From Candidatus Methanomethylicota archaeon (GTDB lineage Archaea > Thermoproteota > Methanomethylicia > Culexarchaeales > Culexarchaeaceae): a stretch of DNA of 64,000 bases. This document shows, piece by piece, positions 24,507-33,883 of the stretch; the first letter of the stretch is position 1; each line of letters opens with the position of its first letter. Below the pieces are notes generated by a model. The model did not search any database and had not been told where the DNA came from. It saw only the letters and a program-made list of their open reading frames with translations. The translations under genes were made by a program, and so were the position numbers. Location of the stretch: assembly GCA_020833005.1 (NCBI GenBank), contig JAJHRD010000006.1:1-64000 (forward strand), written 5' to 3'.

Positions 24507-25436
24507 TTGAGGGTTGCATATGCCTTTTCACCAGCATCTATATCCAGCTTCTTCTCCCCACATATTGTTGATAATCCATTGGAGTGTGGAGCTATTGGTG
24601 GGGGTTTCCCCCTAAATGTTGGGGTTAGGGTTAAAGTTGGGGTTGAAGATTCCAGTAATGGCTTTTCCCTAGTATCTAGAGTTAATGGTAGAGCTTTTGA
24701 CTCATTTATTGTGAGTAAGGTTTTGGAGCTTCTTGGGGTGGTTGGTGCAAATTATCATGTTGAGGTGGATCAATTTATTGATGTGCCTGTGAGGTGCGGT
24801 TATGGAACTAGTGGTGCCAGCGCTATCGCTGTAACTATGGCTTTATGTAAGGCTTTGGGGTTTAAGAAGACTTTCATCGAGATGGCTAGGATAGCGCATC
24901 TCGTGGACTATTACTGTGGCACTGGATTGGGAACTGTTAGTGGGATTTGTGGTGGTGTTGGTGGAGTGAGGATTATTGTTAAGCCTGGGGGTCCTGGATA
25001 CGCTATTGTGGATAGGATATTCATACCCAATGATTGCTACATAGTTTCAGTAGCCTTCAATCCAATTGATAAAAGAAGGTTTCTTAGGGATAGAAGTTTC
25101 CTCAGTTTTATAGAAGTTCTCGGTAGACGTGTGCTTGATGAGGTTTTGAGGGATCCATCTGTGGAAGTCTTCTTCAAATGTTGTAGGGATTTTGCTTTGA
25201 AATCCGGTTTCATGACTGCGAGGTTGAAGTATTTGTTGGATGTTTTGGATTCTGCTGGATTCAATTTGGCCACTCAAAACATGATTGGTGAAGCTATTCA
25301 CATCCTCGTATATAAGGAGGATTTAGATAGAGTTAAAGATATACTTAAGTTTCACTTAAGTGATGATGGTATTGTGGTTATTGCTGGAGTTGATGATCGC
25401 GGCCCAAGATACTTGGATGGATTGATGGTGTTGTAG
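24507..25436 (+). CDS. Pantoate kinase (archaeal, GHMP superfamily)
   Basis: A 309-residue GHMP kinase matching archaeal pantoate kinase, which phosphorylates pantoate for the archaeal route to coenzyme A. The start AYAFSPASISSFFSPHI and GAIGGGFPLNVGV are the family's N-terminal signature, the ATP loop is VPVRCGYGTSGASAIAV, and the central GTGLGTVSGICGGVGGVRI is characteristic. Phosphopantothenate synthetase, its usual partner, is not in the window. TTG at 24507 is 29 bases after a TATA box, supporting leaderless translation. The Clp1-like gene follows 2 bases later, so both are probably on one message. Confidence 0.9.
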   Translation: MRVAYAFSPASISSFFSPHIVDNPLECGAIGGGFPLNVGVRVKVGVEDSSNGFSLVSRVNGRAFDSFIVSKVLELLGVVGANYHVEVDQFIDVPVRCGYGTSGASAIAVTMALCKALGFKKTFIEMARIAHLVDYYCGTGLGTVSGICGGVGGVRIIVKPGGPGYAIVDRIFIPNDCYIVSVAFNPIDKRRFLRDRSFLSFIEVLGRRVLDEVLRDPSVEVFFKCCRDFALKSGFMTARLKYLLDVLDSAGFNLATQNMIGEAIHILVYKEDLDRVKDILKFHLSDDGIVVIAGVDDRGPRYLDGLMVL

Positions 25437-25438
25437 CC

Positions 25439-26734
25439 TTGAGTTTAGGAATTGGCTCAAGATTCCTTGATTTGAAGGTTAATGAAACTCTTTGGATAGC
25501 TGGTCCAGCTAAGATAGTTGTGGATAGTGGGATTGTTGAGGTTTTTGGGGCTAGGATTGTTAAGGGTGAATCCATAATTGTTAAGCGTTGTAAGTCCATT
25601 TATTTGAAGGCTTTAAGTGACTGTAGAATTGGGGTTTCCAGTGGAGCTTATGTCATGGCCGTTGAGGATGATGGCATTCCAGATGATTGGCGTAAGTTGG
25701 TTTCAGAGATATCTAATGTTAAGGGTAAAGTTATGGTTTTGGGTGGTTTGGATTCTGGTAAGAACACACTTGTAACATTCCTTTCCAATAATCTCTTCAA
25801 TAATGGTTTTAAGGTTGGAGTTTTGGATGCTGATGTTGGTCAGAATGAGTTGGGTCCACCAACAACTATGGCTCTTGGCCTTGTTAAACGTCCAGTTTCC
25901 TCATTGGATCAGTTGGATGTTGTTGGATATGTTTTTGTGGGGTCCACATCCCCAGCCAATGTTCGTGATAGGGTTTTTAATGGTTTAAGGAAGCTTATGG
26001 ATTTGTCCAGTAAGTTTGAGTTGGATTACCTCATAATAAATACCACTGGATGGATATCCAATGGTGGAGTTGACTTCAAGATAGAGAAGATTAAACTCGT
26101 TAAACCTGAAGTGCTTATAGGGATTGAGCGTAGTGGTGAGCTTGAACCAATATTTTCATCAATTAAAATGGATTGCAAGGTTTTTAGGGTTCCATCTTCC
26201 AGGAGGGTTAGGGCTAGAGATAGGTTTGATAGGAAGATTATTAGGCAAATGAATTACGTTAAGTGGTTTGAGGATGCTTCAAACAAGAAGTTTTCAATCG
26301 ATGATTTCATTGGATTTGAACCAAACATATTTCAAGGCACTCCAATGGGTGATGGTGAAATCGATTTAATCGGTAAGATTTTGGGAGTTAAAGTTGCTTT
26401 TTCAATACGTAGGGGTGATGATATAATAGTATTCCCGTATTCGGATCTAGATTTCAATGAAGATGTTAAGGAAAGGGTTGTTGGAGAATTTAATGCTAGG
26501 AGATGTTTAATAATCCCATTCACACATCTAATTCCACTCCTCGTTGCCTTTGAAGATTCAAATGGGGTTTTTATGGGTTTAGGCATATTGACTAACATCG
26601 ACTTTAAGAATAGAGTCCTCCAATTTTACACAAAGGTAAATGTTGGAGGGGGAGTTAAAGTCGTTTTGGGTTTAATCAGAATTAACCCAGTCAATTTCGA
26701 TGAAATTGGTTATTCCAAAATACCATTAAACTGA
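25439..26734 (+). CDS. Clp1/Grc3-type polynucleotide 5'-hydroxyl kinase
   Basis: A 431-residue P-loop kinase of the Clp1/Nol9/Grc3 family, which phosphorylates 5'-OH ends of RNA (and DNA). The P-loop is GGLDSGKN at 102-109, preceded by an N-terminal beta-sandwich domain with WIAGPAKIVVDSGIVEVFG. The Clp1 motif DADVGQNELGPPTTMALGLV is clear, as is YVFVGSTSPA and the INTTGWI Walker B-adjacent stretch. The C-terminal domain (FLGLGILTNID-like MGLGILTNID) is present, so length is complete. It likely heals RNA termini after endonuclease cuts in tRNA processing. It follows pantoate kinase by 2 bases; TTG start (TTGAGTTTAGGA). Confidence 0.9.
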   Translation: MSLGIGSRFLDLKVNETLWIAGPAKIVVDSGIVEVFGARIVKGESIIVKRCKSIYLKALSDCRIGVSSGAYVMAVEDDGIPDDWRKLVSEISNVKGKVMVLGGLDSGKNTLVTFLSNNLFNNGFKVGVLDADVGQNELGPPTTMALGLVKRPVSSLDQLDVVGYVFVGSTSPANVRDRVFNGLRKLMDLSSKFELDYLIINTTGWISNGGVDFKIEKIKLVKPEVLIGIERSGELEPIFSSIKMDCKVFRVPSSRRVRARDRFDRKIIRQMNYVKWFEDASNKKFSIDDFIGFEPNIFQGTPMGDGEIDLIGKILGVKVAFSIRRGDDIIVFPYSDLDFNEDVKERVVGEFNARRCLIIPFTHLIPLLVAFEDSNGVFMGLGILTNIDFKNRVLQFYTKVNVGGGVKVVLGLIRINPVNFDEIGYSKIPLN

Positions 26735-26795
26735 TATGCATTATCTTTAATGGTTAGCTTTTTATCTGAATTTCCACAATTTTATCTTGATCTAA

Positions 26796-27533
26796 ATGAC
26801 CATTAAACTCTATCTTGAAGACTCATATATCAAAAGTTTTAGAGCTAAGGTTTTGAGTTTAGAGGAAACTGATGGTTCATTTAACCTATGTTTGGATAGA
26901 ACTGCATTCTATCCTGTTAGTGGCGGTCAGGATCATGATACCGGGGTTATAAGGGGTGTTAATGGATCCTTTAAGGTTTTGCGTGTGGATGAGCTTGATG
27001 ATGGTAGTGTGGTTCATAGTGGTTTTCTTGAGGGGGTCATCAAAGTTGGGGATGATGTTGAAGGTGTTATAGATTGGGATAGGAGGTATAGGTTGATGAA
27101 GATGCATACAGCCGCCCACATATTGATTCAATCCGTTAGGAGCATTTATGGTTTAAATGTGAAATGTGTTAGTGCGAGTAAGAGGGTTGATGGTGGACAC
27201 ATGGACTTCTCCACTTCAATACAGAGGGATATGCTTAACAAAATTGAGGCTTTAGCTAACAGTATTGTTAATGAGGATAGGCCTGTAATCATTCGCTATA
27301 TGGGTTTAGAAGAGGCTGAATCATATGTGTCGAGGTTTGGTGAATCCTTAGAATTGTATTTGAGGAAGCATGATGTTGGGGGGTCAATTAGGATCGTTGA
27401 GGTTAAGGATTGGATAGCTATCCCTTGTGGTGGAACTCATGTTCATAGCACTGGTGAGATTGGCTCTATAAAAATTTTGAAGAGGGAGAGTAAGGGTAAG
27501 GGGGTTACGAGGATATACTTTGATGTGGCTTAG
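26796..27533 (+). CDS. alaX: Alanyl-tRNA editing protein AlaX
   Basis: A 245-residue trans-editing factor that hydrolyses Ser-tRNA(Ala) or Gly-tRNA(Ala) mischarged by AlaRS. The zinc site is complete: His104 and His108 in MHTAAHIL, Cys211 and His215 in IPCGGTHVHSTGEIG. The N-terminal glycine-rich beta barrel with TAFYPVSGGQDHDTG is present, making it AlaX-M rather than the short type; there is no C-terminal DHHA1-like domain. The 3' end overlaps the spermidine synthase gene by 29 bases on the opposite strand. Confidence 0.92.
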   Translation: MTIKLYLEDSYIKSFRAKVLSLEETDGSFNLCLDRTAFYPVSGGQDHDTGVIRGVNGSFKVLRVDELDDGSVVHSGFLEGVIKVGDDVEGVIDWDRRYRLMKMHTAAHILIQSVRSIYGLNVKCVSASKRVDGGHMDFSTSIQRDMLNKIEALANSIVNEDRPVIIRYMGLEEAESYVSRFGESLELYLRKHDVGGSIRIVEVKDWIAIPCGGTHVHSTGEIGSIKILKRESKGKGVTRIYFDVA

Positions 27534-28440
27534 TTTGAATTTCTGAGAAGAGTTTTATCTTTTCAAGAAGGCTTTTCATTGAGTATCTTAGTGAGAAGTG
27601 TAGCTCTGGATTATAGTATCTTGTGTTTAGTTTCCTATTTAGGTATCTCCTAGATATCTCCTCCAACCCTAATCCCAATACATCCACTTTGTCTGAAGCA
27701 TATGTGAATGTCCATTCTCCACCATATGCTGGTACATAGCTGGCATATATGCCTACGTACTTGAATATTTCCTTCAATGTTTCCTGGATTTCCAGTATCT
27801 TTCTCCCATACATTTCATATCCTGATGATTGTAGGAGTAGTATGCCATCCTCCTTCAGTATCCTCTTAATTTCTTTGAAGAATTCTTTCCCATATAATTG
27901 TATGGATGGTCCTGATGGTTCTGGGTCTGTTAAATCCATTAGTATAATGTCGAACTTCTCTTTAGTTTCCTCCACATATTTCTTCCCATCTTCAATCACT
28001 ATTTCCACTCTTTGGTCTTCAAACGCCCCTCTAGGTACGTTTGGCATATATTCCTTAACGGTCTTAATCACCTCTTCATCTATTTCCACCATTATAACCT
28101 TCTTCACACATCCATGTTTTAGCACTTCCCTTAATACTCCACCATCTCCTCCACCTAGTATGAGCACCTTCTCCGGGTTTTCATGGCTTATTAATGTGGG
28201 GTGTACATGCATTTCATGGTATAAATGTTCATCTAGTTCTGATAATTGTATTAGATCGTCTAGTACTAGGCATCTTCCATACTCCTCGAAATCCATTACC
28301 TCTATCTTTTGATATTTCGATTGCTTTGAATACACCTTATTCTTAATTTTCAGCATCTTATATGTTGTTGGCGATGTTTTCTCCATGTAATATCCATTTA
28401 TGTATGGATTTTTGAAGCTTGAACCACTCATAATGGTCAA
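27505..28440 (-). CDS. speE: Polyamine aminopropyltransferase (spermidine synthase family)
   Basis: A 311-residue SAM-fold enzyme transferring aminopropyl groups from decarboxylated SAM. The motif ILGGGDGGVLREVLKH (GGGDGG at 96-101) binds dcSAM; YQKIEVMDFEEYGRCLVLDD and DEHLYHEMHVHP are classic, and MDLTDPEPSGP carries the catalytic aspartate region. The C-terminus continues beyond the usual core (KLFSEIQTKPHQSISS). Archaeal homologues use agmatine, putrescine or longer amines, so specificity is open. The gene is monocistronic and the AlaX gene overlaps its 3' end. Confidence 0.9.
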   Translation of the reverse strand: MTIMSGSSFKNPYINGYYMEKTSPTTYKMLKIKNKVYSKQSKYQKIEVMDFEEYGRCLVLDDLIQLSELDEHLYHEMHVHPTLISHENPEKVLILGGGDGGVLREVLKHGCVKKVIMVEIDEEVIKTVKEYMPNVPRGAFEDQRVEIVIEDGKKYVEETKEKFDIILMDLTDPEPSGPSIQLYGKEFFKEIKRILKEDGILLLQSSGYEMYGRKILEIQETLKEIFKYVGIYASYVPAYGGEWTFTYASDKVDVLGLGLEEISRRYLNRKLNTRYYNPELHFSLRYSMKSLLEKIKLFSEIQTKPHQSISS

Positions 28441-28499
28441 TTTGAATTTAATGGATTAATTCAAATATAACTGTTACCATAATTTTATTGGTGTAATCT

Positions 28500-28850
28500 T
28501 TGAGGGAATTCCTATTTGAAGGTAGGGATATGCTTGTGGGGGATGTTCTTAGGGTTTTAGGTTTCTGTATGGGTAGACTTTGGTTTAGTGAGCTTGTGGC
28601 TGAGGTTAATGCATTTAGGTCTACATTGGGTGATGCATGTGTTGATGATGATAGTGTTAGAGATGCTTTGAGGGTTTTGGAATCTTCTGGTGTGATTGTT
28701 TGTGAAGAGAGGTTGAGGAGTCAGTTGATTGGTGATAGTGTTCCCGACATCTTAGTATCCATAGTTGATTATGGTTCTTTGATGGATTTATTGAAGCTTG
28801 ATAGGAGATATAACGAGTATATTTATAGGTACCGTTCATCCATTACATGA
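28500..28850 (+). CDS. Hypothetical protein, possible winged-helix
   Basis: A 116-residue protein that I do not recognise. Helices LVGDVLRVLGFCMGRLWFSELVAEV and DDDSVRDALRVLESSGVIVCEERLR have the layout of a winged helix-turn-helix (recognition-type helix followed by a short strand), so DNA binding is possible. TTG at 28500 is the start; the upstream gap to the divergent speE gene is 59 bases and AT-rich. It ends 12 bases from the convergent argH stop. Function is unknown, and the wHTH call is weak. Confidence 0.5.
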   Translation: MREFLFEGRDMLVGDVLRVLGFCMGRLWFSELVAEVNAFRSTLGDACVDDDSVRDALRVLESSGVIVCEERLRSQLIGDSVPDILVSIVDYGSLMDLLKLDRRYNEYIYRYRSSIT

Positions 28851-28862
28851 TTTCCATAACCT

Positions 28863-30215
28863 CTATACTGTCATGAGACTCCTCTTCCTTTCCAAAATTA
28901 AGCTCCTAATATGATCTGGGTTTGGAGATCCAAGATTCTTCTTCAGCTTTAAATATTCTTGAACTCTCACTGGTACGTTTATATTTACACCCAATTCCTT
29001 CTTGAGGATGCTTAAAGCTTCTTGTATGTCGTTGTCCGTTTCCCTTAACGCTTTAGCCATCATTTGATGGACTTTCCTATATGGTATTCCACATTTCACA
29101 GATATTAATTCAGCCATTTCGGCTGCTATTACTGGGTTGTTCTCCACATCTTGCCTTGTTCTTCTATCGTTTACCTTCATTTTTCTTATGGCGTCTTCAA
29201 TAACTCTTATTGAATCTTTAACCATTTTTGTTATATTCCATAGGTGTTTAGTTACTTCTTGTAGGTCTAGGTTGTATCCTGATGGTACCCCCTTAATTAT
29301 CGCCATTATGGCTGTGTTTTCCCCAATGGTTTCTCCTGCTTGTGCTCTTAATACTTCCATGGTTACTGGATTCTTCTTGTGGGGCATTATGCTACTCGTT
29401 GCGAGATGGCTTTCTGGTAGTTGTATGTAGTTGAATTGATTGGTTGACCATATTATGAAGTCTTCTGCTATTCTACTCAATGTTACTTGTAGTGCTGTTA
29501 GTATTGATGATGCAATCATAATGAAGCTCCTACTACCAGTGGCTCTAATGGTATTTACTATGGTTTTACCCATTCCAAGCTTCTCCGTCATCCTATCTCT
29601 ATCTATAGTCACTATGCTTCCAGCTATGGCTCCTGCCCCCAGTGGGGATTCATCTATCACTTTGCTGTTAATGTAATTTAGGAGATCTTCATATTCTTCC
29701 ATTTCCTCCTCTATGTATAATAGGTAGTGTGCCAGTGTTGTGGGTTGGGCGGATTGTAGGTGTGTGAAGCTTGGCATTATCATATCTACGTATTCTTCAG
29801 CTCTTTCTATTAACGTCTTCCTGAATTTCCTAATTTCTTCTATTATTTCAGAGATCTCCCTTTTCAAATGTAGTCTTATTGCTGTGGCTACATGGTCGTT
29901 TCTACTTTTCCCAAGGCCTATCAATTTGGCTTCTTCTCCAATCTCCCTTTCTAATGCCATTTCTATTGCTTCATGAATGTCCTCTGCATAATCTTTTAAA
30001 TCAAATATTTTTTGCGGTTTCTTCATTATTTCGTCCAGTGCTCTTATTATTCTATCCCCCTGCTCCTTACCAATTAAATTCTGCTCCATTAATTCTTCCA
30101 CATGAACTTTTAGGGCTGTGATTACTTCTAATGTTATTTCAGCATCTTCTTCCATTGAGCTTTCATATTTCATTAGCCATTCTTCATGTTTTCCAAGGAG
30201 CCCCCTTCTATACAT
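28863..30215 (-). CDS. argH: Argininosuccinate lyase
   Basis: A 450-residue fumarase/aspartase-superfamily enzyme that splits argininosuccinate into arginine and fumarate. The signature SSIMPHKKNPVTME (274-287) holds the catalytic serine, FTHLQSAQPTTLAHYL carries the catalytic histidine (His151), and GLGKSRNDHVATAIRL and DESPLGAGAIAGS are typical. The C-terminal domain is complete. It follows argG by 6 bases on the same strand, so the two last steps of arginine synthesis form an operon. Note the missing W at the usual N-terminal LWGGRF; the start reads MYRRGLLGKHEEW. Confidence 0.95.
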   Translation of the reverse strand: MYRRGLLGKHEEWLMKYESSMEEDAEITLEVITALKVHVEELMEQNLIGKEQGDRIIRALDEIMKKPQKIFDLKDYAEDIHEAIEMALEREIGEEAKLIGLGKSRNDHVATAIRLHLKREISEIIEEIRKFRKTLIERAEEYVDMIMPSFTHLQSAQPTTLAHYLLYIEEEMEEYEDLLNYINSKVIDESPLGAGAIAGSIVTIDRDRMTEKLGMGKTIVNTIRATGSRSFIMIASSILTALQVTLSRIAEDFIIWSTNQFNYIQLPESHLATSSIMPHKKNPVTMEVLRAQAGETIGENTAIMAIIKGVPSGYNLDLQEVTKHLWNITKMVKDSIRVIEDAIRKMKVNDRRTRQDVENNPVIAAEMAELISVKCGIPYRKVHQMMAKALRETDNDIQEALSILKKELGVNINVPVRVQEYLKLKKNLGSPNPDHIRSLILERKRSLMTV

Positions 30216-30221
30216 TCTGCT

Positions 30222-31418
30222 CTATGAACCTCCATGAAATTTTAACTTTTTATTTGCAATTACTGTTTGCATACCCCAAATCTCTATGAACCCTTCAGCC
30301 ATTTTCTGGTTGAATTTGCTCCAAGCTTCATATGTTGCCAGCTCCTTGCTGTATATGCTGTACTCTGATCTTCTACCTACACATATCATTCCACCCTTGT
30401 ATAGCTTCACTTTAACTTCTCCATTCACCCTCTTCTGCGTCTCGTTTATGAAGGCTTCCAGAGCTTTTCTGAGGGGGTCCATCCATAATCCAGCGTATAC
30501 TAGGTTTGTCCATTCATCGTCAACTAACCTTTTGAATTGTAGTTCTTGTGTTGTTAGGGTCATCTTTTCAAGGTCTTTGTGGGCTTCTATCGCTATTAGT
30601 GCTGCTGGTGCTTCGTATACCTCCCTAGACTTTAACCCCACAACTCTATCTTCTATGTGATCTATCCTACCAACACCATGTCTTCCACCAATCTCATTTA
30701 ATTTCATTATTAGTTCCTTTGGCTTCATGGTTTCCCCATTTATCTTTGTGGGTATTCCATTGTTGAATGTTATCTCTATTATTTCCGGGTTTTCTGGGGC
30801 GTTCTTTGGGTTTACTGTTATTTTGAATATTTCTTCTGGTGGTTCTTGGTATGGGTCTTCGAGCACTCCGCACTCTATGCTTCTACCCCATAGGTTTTCA
30901 TCTATGCTGTATGGGCTTTCGCTAATCTTTACTGGTAGCCCCTTCTTTTTTGCATATTCTATTTCCCAATCCCTCGTCAGCCCCAGCTCCCTTACTGGAG
31001 CTATTACCTTTATGTTTGGGTTTATGGCTTTTATTGTTACATCAAATCTTACTTGATCATTCCCCTTACCTGTGCATCCATGGGCTACGGCATCAGCCCC
31101 CTCCCTTTCCGCTACTTCCACAAGCTTCTTTGCTATTAGTGGTCTTGATATTGCGCTTGATACTGGATACTTCTGTTGGTATAGTGCATTTGCCTTTAAT
31201 GCTGGTAGTACATAATCATTTACGAATTCATCTCTTGCATCTATATTGTAATGTTTTATTGAACCAGCTTTCAGTGCTCTTTCCTCTATTTCCTCATAAT
31301 CCTTTTCTTGTCCAAGGTTTAGTGTTAACGTTATTACTTCGGCATTATACTTTTCTTGTAGTATTTTTAGTAGTACTGTGGTGTCCAATCCCCCTGAATA
31401 TGCGAGTACAACTTTCAT
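30222..31418 (-). CDS. argG: Argininosuccinate synthase
   Basis: A 398-residue ATP-dependent ligase joining citrulline and aspartate. The N-type ATP pyrophosphatase loop LAYSGGLDTTVLLK is at residues 4-17; HGCTGKGNDQVRFDV, YSIDENLWGRSIECG and GRIDHIEDRVVGLKSREVYEAP are unmistakable. The length is standard. It lies 6 bases upstream of argH, and carbamate kinase at 20 kb could provide carbamoyl phosphate, though no ornithine carbamoyltransferase is seen in the window. The ATGAAAGTTGTACTC start needs no alternative. Confidence 0.97.
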   Translation of the reverse strand: MKVVLAYSGGLDTTVLLKILQEKYNAEVITLTLNLGQEKDYEEIEERALKAGSIKHYNIDARDEFVNDYVLPALKANALYQQKYPVSSAISRPLIAKKLVEVAEREGADAVAHGCTGKGNDQVRFDVTIKAINPNIKVIAPVRELGLTRDWEIEYAKKKGLPVKISESPYSIDENLWGRSIECGVLEDPYQEPPEEIFKITVNPKNAPENPEIIEITFNNGIPTKINGETMKPKELIMKLNEIGGRHGVGRIDHIEDRVVGLKSREVYEAPAALIAIEAHKDLEKMTLTTQELQFKRLVDDEWTNLVYAGLWMDPLRKALEAFINETQKRVNGEVKVKLYKGGMICVGRRSEYSIYSKELATYEAWSKFNQKMAEGFIEIWGMQTVIANKKLKFHGGS

Positions 31419-31477
31419 TTATGATTCGTTTTATGGGGTTTTATTTTCCATATTTTATATGTTTTGTGTTTTTTGAA

Positions 31478-32188
31478 TCATTTTTGCCCTTCTTGTGTTA
31501 TGTTTGTTCTATGCTTTATTATCATGTCTTCTATTATGTTATATGCTTTTTGAGCATCTTTCCTGTCAACTATTAGTATGGTGTCTTCGTGGCATGATAT
31601 TATTTGTGTTATGTTTATTCCATTCCAAGCTAATTGAGTTGTTACGTATGAAACAAATCCCGGTATTTCTATAACTTCCACTGGGCTTACTATTATTATG
31701 GCTGATTGATCGTCTATCATCTTCTCCACATTCTTCTCGCCGCCAATTTCCTTTATGACTTCATCTACGACTTTTTTGTCACAGCTTATTGTAAAGGTTC
31801 TTGTGCCTTGTGTTAATTGGAAGAATCTGGATTTTGATGCTATCCTCATTAATTCCCCAAGCTTATCTACGAGTAATGCTTGTTTAACTGTTACAACTAC
31901 TATGTCGCTTTTCAATTCCACTGTGCTCCTCTTTAGTAGCCAGCTTATCCTCCCCTCCATTAACTTCCACTTTTCAGATATTTCTTGTGAGAATCTTATC
32001 AGTGCAACTTTTATGGCTTCTTCTCTAACCTTCTTCCCCTTTATTACATTTTCAACTTCACTTTTTATTAGGGTTGCCAGTGATGAATAGTTTAGTATGT
32101 CCATCTTCATGCAGTCAATTATGCTTGGATGCTGTAATATTATGCTTTTTGTCACTTCAGCTATTGATGGTTGATTATCTTTTTGCAT
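31478..32188 (-). CDS. ACT-domain regulatory-like protein
   Basis: A 236-residue protein conserved in archaea with an N-terminal helical part (IAEVTKSIILQHPSIIDCMKMDILNYSSLATLI) that resembles a winged-helix region, and two C-terminal ACT-like repeats: around 140-170 and IIIVSPVEVIEIPGFVSYVTTQLAWNG... in which the glycine turn of ACT domains is visible. ACT domains bind amino acids to control enzymes or transcription. It is 59 bases upstream of argG on the same strand, which makes arginine or aspartate-family regulation a reasonable inference. No catalytic domain is seen. The start is ATGCAAAAAGATAATC. Confidence 0.7.
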   Translation of the reverse strand: MQKDNQPSIAEVTKSIILQHPSIIDCMKMDILNYSSLATLIKSEVENVIKGKKVREEAIKVALIRFSQEISEKWKLMEGRISWLLKRSTVELKSDIVVVTVKQALLVDKLGELMRIASKSRFFQLTQGTRTFTISCDKKVVDEVIKEIGGEKNVEKMIDDQSAIIIVSPVEVIEIPGFVSYVTTQLAWNGINITQIISCHEDTILIVDRKDAQKAYNIIEDMIIKHRTNITQEGQK

Positions 32189-32255
32189 TTTCAGTTTACC
32201 CCATTTGGTTACGTAGTTTAGTTTTAAGTTTAATAAATGTTGTGTGGTTTATGTT

Positions 32256-32567
32256 TTATCCTGGCAGTATTGCTATTGCTTCCACATTATCCTTTCCAAT
32301 CTTCTTTATCCCTTGTTTTACGTTTGGTGGGACTAGTATTATGTCTCCAGGTTTCACGTCCTTCTCCCATCCTTCGAAGACCACTTTTCCTTCCCCTTTT
32401 AAGACTATTATTATTTCTCCATGTGGGTGTGAGTGGGGGGTTACATCTCCCTCTATAACCACATATCTGACTATTGCTGGTATCCCCATTTCCATGTTTG
32501 CTAATGTTTTCCTCCTACCATATTCTGTCTTCTCCCATTCCAATATGTCCATGCTCTTTACACTCAA
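32256..32567 (-). CDS. Cupin domain protein
   Basis: A 103-residue single-domain cupin. The two cupin motifs are visible: GDVTPHSHPHGEIIIVLKG (metal-binding histidines and glutamate) and PGDIILVPPNVKQG, although the second motif has lost its usual histidine. Function may be as isomerase, dioxygenase or sugar/small-molecule binding protein; it cannot be told from sequence. The gene begins TTG at 32567 right at the end of the M20 amidohydrolase gene (stop at 32569), preceded by a G-rich stretch, so they are likely co-transcribed. ATG at 32552 is an alternative start. Confidence 0.8.
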   Translation of the reverse strand: MSVKSMDILEWEKTEYGRRKTLANMEMGIPAIVRYVVIEGDVTPHSHPHGEIIIVLKGEGKVVFEGWEKDVKPGDIILVPPNVKQGIKKIGKDNVEAIAILPG

Positions 32568-32568
32568 A

Positions 32569-33777
32569 TTAATCCCCCCTAAACTCTCTTTTAACTTCTT
32601 CTAATAGATTTTTGTCTAGTAATAAGTCCATGGCGCTTCCAACTAAAACCTTTGTTGATAGTATTGTCCTCCTCTTCCCCTCCTCAGTCATGGTTGCTTC
32701 TGCGAATTCCCTTGAATGTCCTGGTATATTTTGATCCGTTATTGGTATGGATGCTGATATTGCTGGAACCACTTGCGTTACGTTTCCAAAGTCTGTTGAG
32801 GCCACAGGCCCCCTCCTCAAATATTCTTCCATTGGCATTACTTTGAATCCATTTTCTTCGAGGTTTTTGTCTACAATGTCTGCAAGTTTATGGTATATCC
32901 TCTTCTCCCTGTATAGTGGGCCTACTTCCTCCACCTCATATTTTGCTTCCGTCATTATTGCAGCCCCCCTTATGCAATTGAATACCTTTTCTTTGAGGAT
33001 GTTTAGGTAATCTATGTCTGCTGCTCTTATACTTATCCTTGCTTCAGCGTAGTCTGGGATTACATTTGATGCTTCTCCACCTTTAACTATTATCCCATGT
33101 ATCCTTGCATCTCTTCTAATGTGCTGTCTGAGGGCATCTATCCCCCTGAACATTATCATAACAGCGTTTAATGCATTTATCCCCATTTCTGGATTTGCAG
33201 CTGCATGTGCTGTTCTCCCTCTAAATACCACTTTGAAGCTTTGTACTGCAAGGGCTTCAGTTCTTGTGGCTGCATATCTACCGGCTGTTGGATGCATCAT
33301 TAGAACTGCATCTATATCTTTGAATACCCCCTTTTCAACCATGATTATCTTGCTCCCAGCGTATGGTCCATTGCCTTCTTCAGCCGGCGTCCCTATTACC
33401 ATTATTTCCCCATTAATTTCTGGTATGATTTTTGATATTGCTATGGCGGCTCCCACTGCTGTGGCTGCTATTACATTATGACCGCATCCATGACCTACTC
33501 CAGGTAGTGCATCGTATTCAGCTAGGAATGCTATTTTCGGTTTCCCGCTGAGGCCTGTGAATGAAGCTTTAAATGCTGTTTTCATTCCGAGGAGTTCCCC
33601 TTCGATTTTGAATCCATGTTTGGCTAGGGTTTGTGTTAGGAGGCTGTATGCTTTGTATTCTTCACTTCCAAGTTCTGGATTTCTATATAGGTATTCGCTT
33701 ATGTATAGTATTTCATTGCTCAGTTTATCCACCCATGATAATGCTTCCAACTTATAATTCCTATTACCACTATTCAA
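32569..33777 (-). CDS. M20 family amidohydrolase (AbgB/M20D type)
   Basis: A 402-residue zinc peptidase/amidohydrolase. YRNPELGSEEYKAYSLL, FLAEYDALPGVGHGCGHNV, GTPAEEGNGPYAG, MMHPTAGRYA, and GRTAHAAANPEMGINALNAVM are the hallmark motifs of M20D enzymes such as p-aminobenzoyl-glutamate hydrolase subunit B. The HGCGHN cysteine and histidines supply metal ligands. Members remove amide-linked groups from amino acids or dipeptides. It is followed by the cupin gene. Given the other peptide-degrading enzymes in the window it probably serves amino-acid recovery, which is inference. Confidence 0.9.
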   Translation of the reverse strand: MNSGNRNYKLEALSWVDKLSNEILYISEYLYRNPELGSEEYKAYSLLTQTLAKHGFKIEGELLGMKTAFKASFTGLSGKPKIAFLAEYDALPGVGHGCGHNVIAATAVGAAIAISKIIPEINGEIMVIGTPAEEGNGPYAGSKIIMVEKGVFKDIDAVLMMHPTAGRYAATRTEALAVQSFKVVFRGRTAHAAANPEMGINALNAVMIMFRGIDALRQHIRRDARIHGIIVKGGEASNVIPDYAEARISIRAADIDYLNILKEKVFNCIRGAAIMTEAKYEVEEVGPLYREKRIYHKLADIVDKNLEENGFKVMPMEEYLRRGPVASTDFGNVTQVVPAISASIPITDQNIPGHSREFAEATMTEEGKRRTILSTKVLVGSAMDLLLDKNLLEEVKREFRGD

Positions 33778-33883
33778 CTTGCTTCCACCTTACTATAGAC
33801 TAATTGATGGTTTTACGATGTATTTAACGTTTATTGTGGGGTGTGCATACAAATTTATTTTCATTTGAACTTAACTTATTGAT

